DNA of 64,000 nt, taken from Paenibacillus macerans (GTDB lineage: Bacteria > Bacillota > Bacilli > Paenibacillales > Paenibacillaceae). The notes beneath the pieces were generated by a model, which saw nothing but the letters and a program-made list of their open reading frames with translations, was not told where the DNA came from and did not search any database. The stretch covers positions 299,306 through 363,305 of the forward strand of contig NZ_JAMBOE010000006.1 of assembly GCF_023715465.1 (NCBI RefSeq), written 5' to 3'. The position numbers and the translations under genes were made by a program. Numbering within the stretch: the first letter of the stretch is position 1; the number at the start of each line of letters is the position of its first letter. Shown here one piece after another: positions 62,659 to 64,000 of this stretch.

Positions 62659-62698
62659 GAAGGCTAACCTTTGTAGTTTCGGCTCAGGGTTAGCCTTC
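62659..62698 (+). terminator. terminator after copy B
   Basis: GAAGGCTAACC (62659-62669) pairs with GGTTAGCCTTC (62688-62698) around an 18-nt loop; the T tract (ATTTAT) is weak. Confidence 0.65.
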
Positions 62699-62709
62699 AT
62701 TTATGCGTT

Positions 62710-63311
62710 ATGCACGGTTACAATGCGGATTTATTTGCAAAATTCGGCGTGGAGCTTCCGCACGACGGCATGACCTGGCAAGACATGATGAATACGGCCC
62801 GCCGCTTTCCGGCGGAAGGACAGGGAGAGGATCGCATTTACGGATTCGCGTTGGGCCATGCGACGTCGTTCAGTGAATTGGCCCTGCTGATCAGAAGCTC
62901 CCAAAGCTTGACTATGAATCGTCCCGAAACCGGCGAATTAACGCTGAATTCGGACGGCTGGAAGCAAGCGTACAGGACCGCTCTGGACGGGATTGAATCG
63001 GGGGCGGTTGCCGGACCGGTGAACCCGGCCGAGCCGGATAAACCGACGACATGAATGTGCACAGCATCTTTGCGATTCGCGCCGGTCCGCCGAATGCCGA
63101 TGCCGCCTGGGAGTTCATCAAGTTTGCAAACGGCGAAAAACTGGCCAAAGAGCAATATCAGCGAATTCTCAGTCGTGAACTGGAATTAGTGTGTAAGGGC
63201 AGCAAATCGGTTGATGACGCGCTGGATACGGTGGAGGCTGAAGCACAGGCTGCAGGGGATTTGGCTCGTAAAGTTCAAGAGGAAAAGGTAGAGAAGCAAA
63301 GAGGCCGTTAG
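62710..63311 (+). pseudogene. decayed third copy of the sugar-binding lipoprotein
   Basis: The frame from 62710 (YNADLFAKFGVELPHDGMTW, then ARRFPAEGQGEDRIYGFA) matches the middle of copies A and B. The signal peptide and first ~160 residues are absent. After LDGIESGAV about 50 residues are missing (jump to AGPVNPAEPDK). A frameshift then moves the reading to the 63051 frame (HSIFAIRAGPPNADAAWEFIKFANGE), and another ~50 residues are missing before ILSRELELVCKGSKSVDDAL. It lies between the live copies and the rRNA operon. Clearly non-functional. Confidence 0.85.
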
Positions 63312-63440
63312 ACCAATGAATCAGATTTAGGATATGGAAAAACATTCATATTGCAAAAGCCTGCCGATCGTGATAAATTATTACTTGTCGCTTCAAAAGA
63401 CAGTTTGCCTCAAGGCTTGTAACAATGTCGAAATTTGAGG

Positions 63441-63469
63441 TTGACATCGTAAAGAGAAGTGGTTATAAT
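63441..63469 (+). promoter_or_regulatory. consensus rRNA operon promoter
   Basis: TTGACA (63441-63446) and TATAAT (63464-63469) are both perfect, with an optimal 17-bp spacer, about 200 bp before the 16S gene. The leader that follows has the boxA-like GTTCTTTGAAAACTGAAC (63521 onward). A processing stem TTGGA/GGA pairing with TCC/TCCAA brackets the 16S 5' side. The rest of the 63312-63670 gap holds no gene. Confidence 0.85.
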
Positions 63470-63670
63470 AAGTAACTGTTCGACAAAAACTGATGTTTAT
63501 CGGAAATGCCGGACAGCAAGTTCTTTGAAAACTGAACAAATGGAACGCGTCAATAACTTTGAACGATTTTTTAGAAATCGTCAGTAACTGATTGAGCTAA
63601 TCGCTCTTTCGAATAAAGTTTCAACTTGGATGGAACACCTCATGCCTACGGGTACGAGACTCCTTCCAAC

Positions 63671-64000
63671 TTTATTGGAGAGTTTGATCCTGGCTCAGGA
63701 CGAACGCTGGCGGCGTGCCTAATACATGCAAGTCGAGCGGACTAATAGGTTCCTTCGGGAACCTGATGGTTAGCGGCGGACGGGTGAGTAACACGTAGGC
63801 AACCTGCCCGTAAGACTGGGATAACTACCGGAAACGGTAGCTAATACCGGATAATCAAGTTTCTCGCATGAGGGGCTTGGGAAAGGCGGAGCAATCTGTC
63901 ACTTACGGATGGGCCTGCGGCGCATTAGCTAGTTGGTGGGGTAACGGCTCACCAAGGCGACGATGCGTAGCCGACCTGAGAGGGTGAACGGCCACACTGG
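63671..64000 (+). rRNA. rrs: 16S ribosomal RNA, 5' part (continues beyond window)
   Basis: The gene begins TTTATTGGAGAGTTTGATCC, followed by TGGCTCAGGACGAACGCTGG and the bacterial CGGCGTGCCTAATACATGCA segment. Positions 63671-64000 are the first 330 nt. The V1-V2 sequence (AACCTGCCCGTAAGACTGGG, TAACTACCGGAAACGGTAGC) is of the Paenibacillaceae type. Confidence 0.97.

Overview
The window fits a Gram-positive Bacillota of the Paenibacillaceae, most likely Paenibacillus. The evidence is the 16S rRNA 5' end at the right edge, an S-layer homology (SLH) protein at the left edge, paired dgk/dck kinases, the pcrB-pcrA-ligA order, several carbohydrate ABC transporters without their own ATPases, and dispersed repeats of a Paenibacillus type. 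Genes mostly follow strong AGGAGG-like ribosome binding sites, often with GTG or TTG starts.

Layout. 0-4.1 kb: the C-terminal part of an SLH-type protein and a large secreted protein with an Ig-like (BIG2) domain. 4.2-8.3 kb: two deoxynucleoside kinases and a long U32-family (RlhA-like) protein. 8.6-18.7 kb: two separate sugar ABC uptake operons, each with a binding lipoprotein and two permeases and each ending in a metallo-beta-lactamase-fold gene. One is PhnP-like and the other RNase J/beta-CASP-like; the first operon also carries its own GntR-LacI type repressor. 18.7-21.5 kb: a small holin-like (type I) toxin locus split by a MITE-like element, fucO, a GNAT-like gene with a small partner, and a second, decayed toxin copy. 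21.5-24.1 kb: small regulators, including an ArsR/SRPBCC pair with a palindromic operator inside its promoter.

24.2-46.7 kb is a large cell-surface polysaccharide region. galU and an O-antigen ligase/polymerase-like gene lead into a clearly AT-rich block (about 27.7-38.7 kb) holding rmlACBD, the ABC exporter wzm/wzt, an epimerase, an RgpF-type rhamnan glycosyltransferase and an MBOAT/AlgJ-like O-acetylation pair. Then, at normal base composition, come a second rmlB-rmlD pair, an acyltransferase, two family 2 glycosyltransferases, a polyisoprenyl-phosphate sugar transferase and a glycerophosphodiesterase-like protein. Together these would make dTDP-rhamnose and UDP-glucose, start a glycan on a lipid carrier, elongate it, acetylate it and export it, plausibly as an S-layer or secondary cell-wall glycan.

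46.9-53.3 kb: pcrB, pcrA and ligA with repeat-filled gaps. 53.3-57.9 kb: an efflux operon (adaptor, MFS pump, second adaptor, PadR regulator) behind a strong promoter and a perfect 20-bp palindrome. 58.1-59.6 kb: a radical SAM/SPASM enzyme overlapping, by 4 nt, a 27-residue peptide gene that ends in a strong terminator. This looks like a compact RiPP cassette and is the best candidate for an undescribed system. 59.7-63.3 kb: two tandem orphan sugar-binding lipoproteins and the decayed remnant of a third. 63.4-64.0 kb: a consensus rRNA promoter and the start of a 16S rRNA gene.
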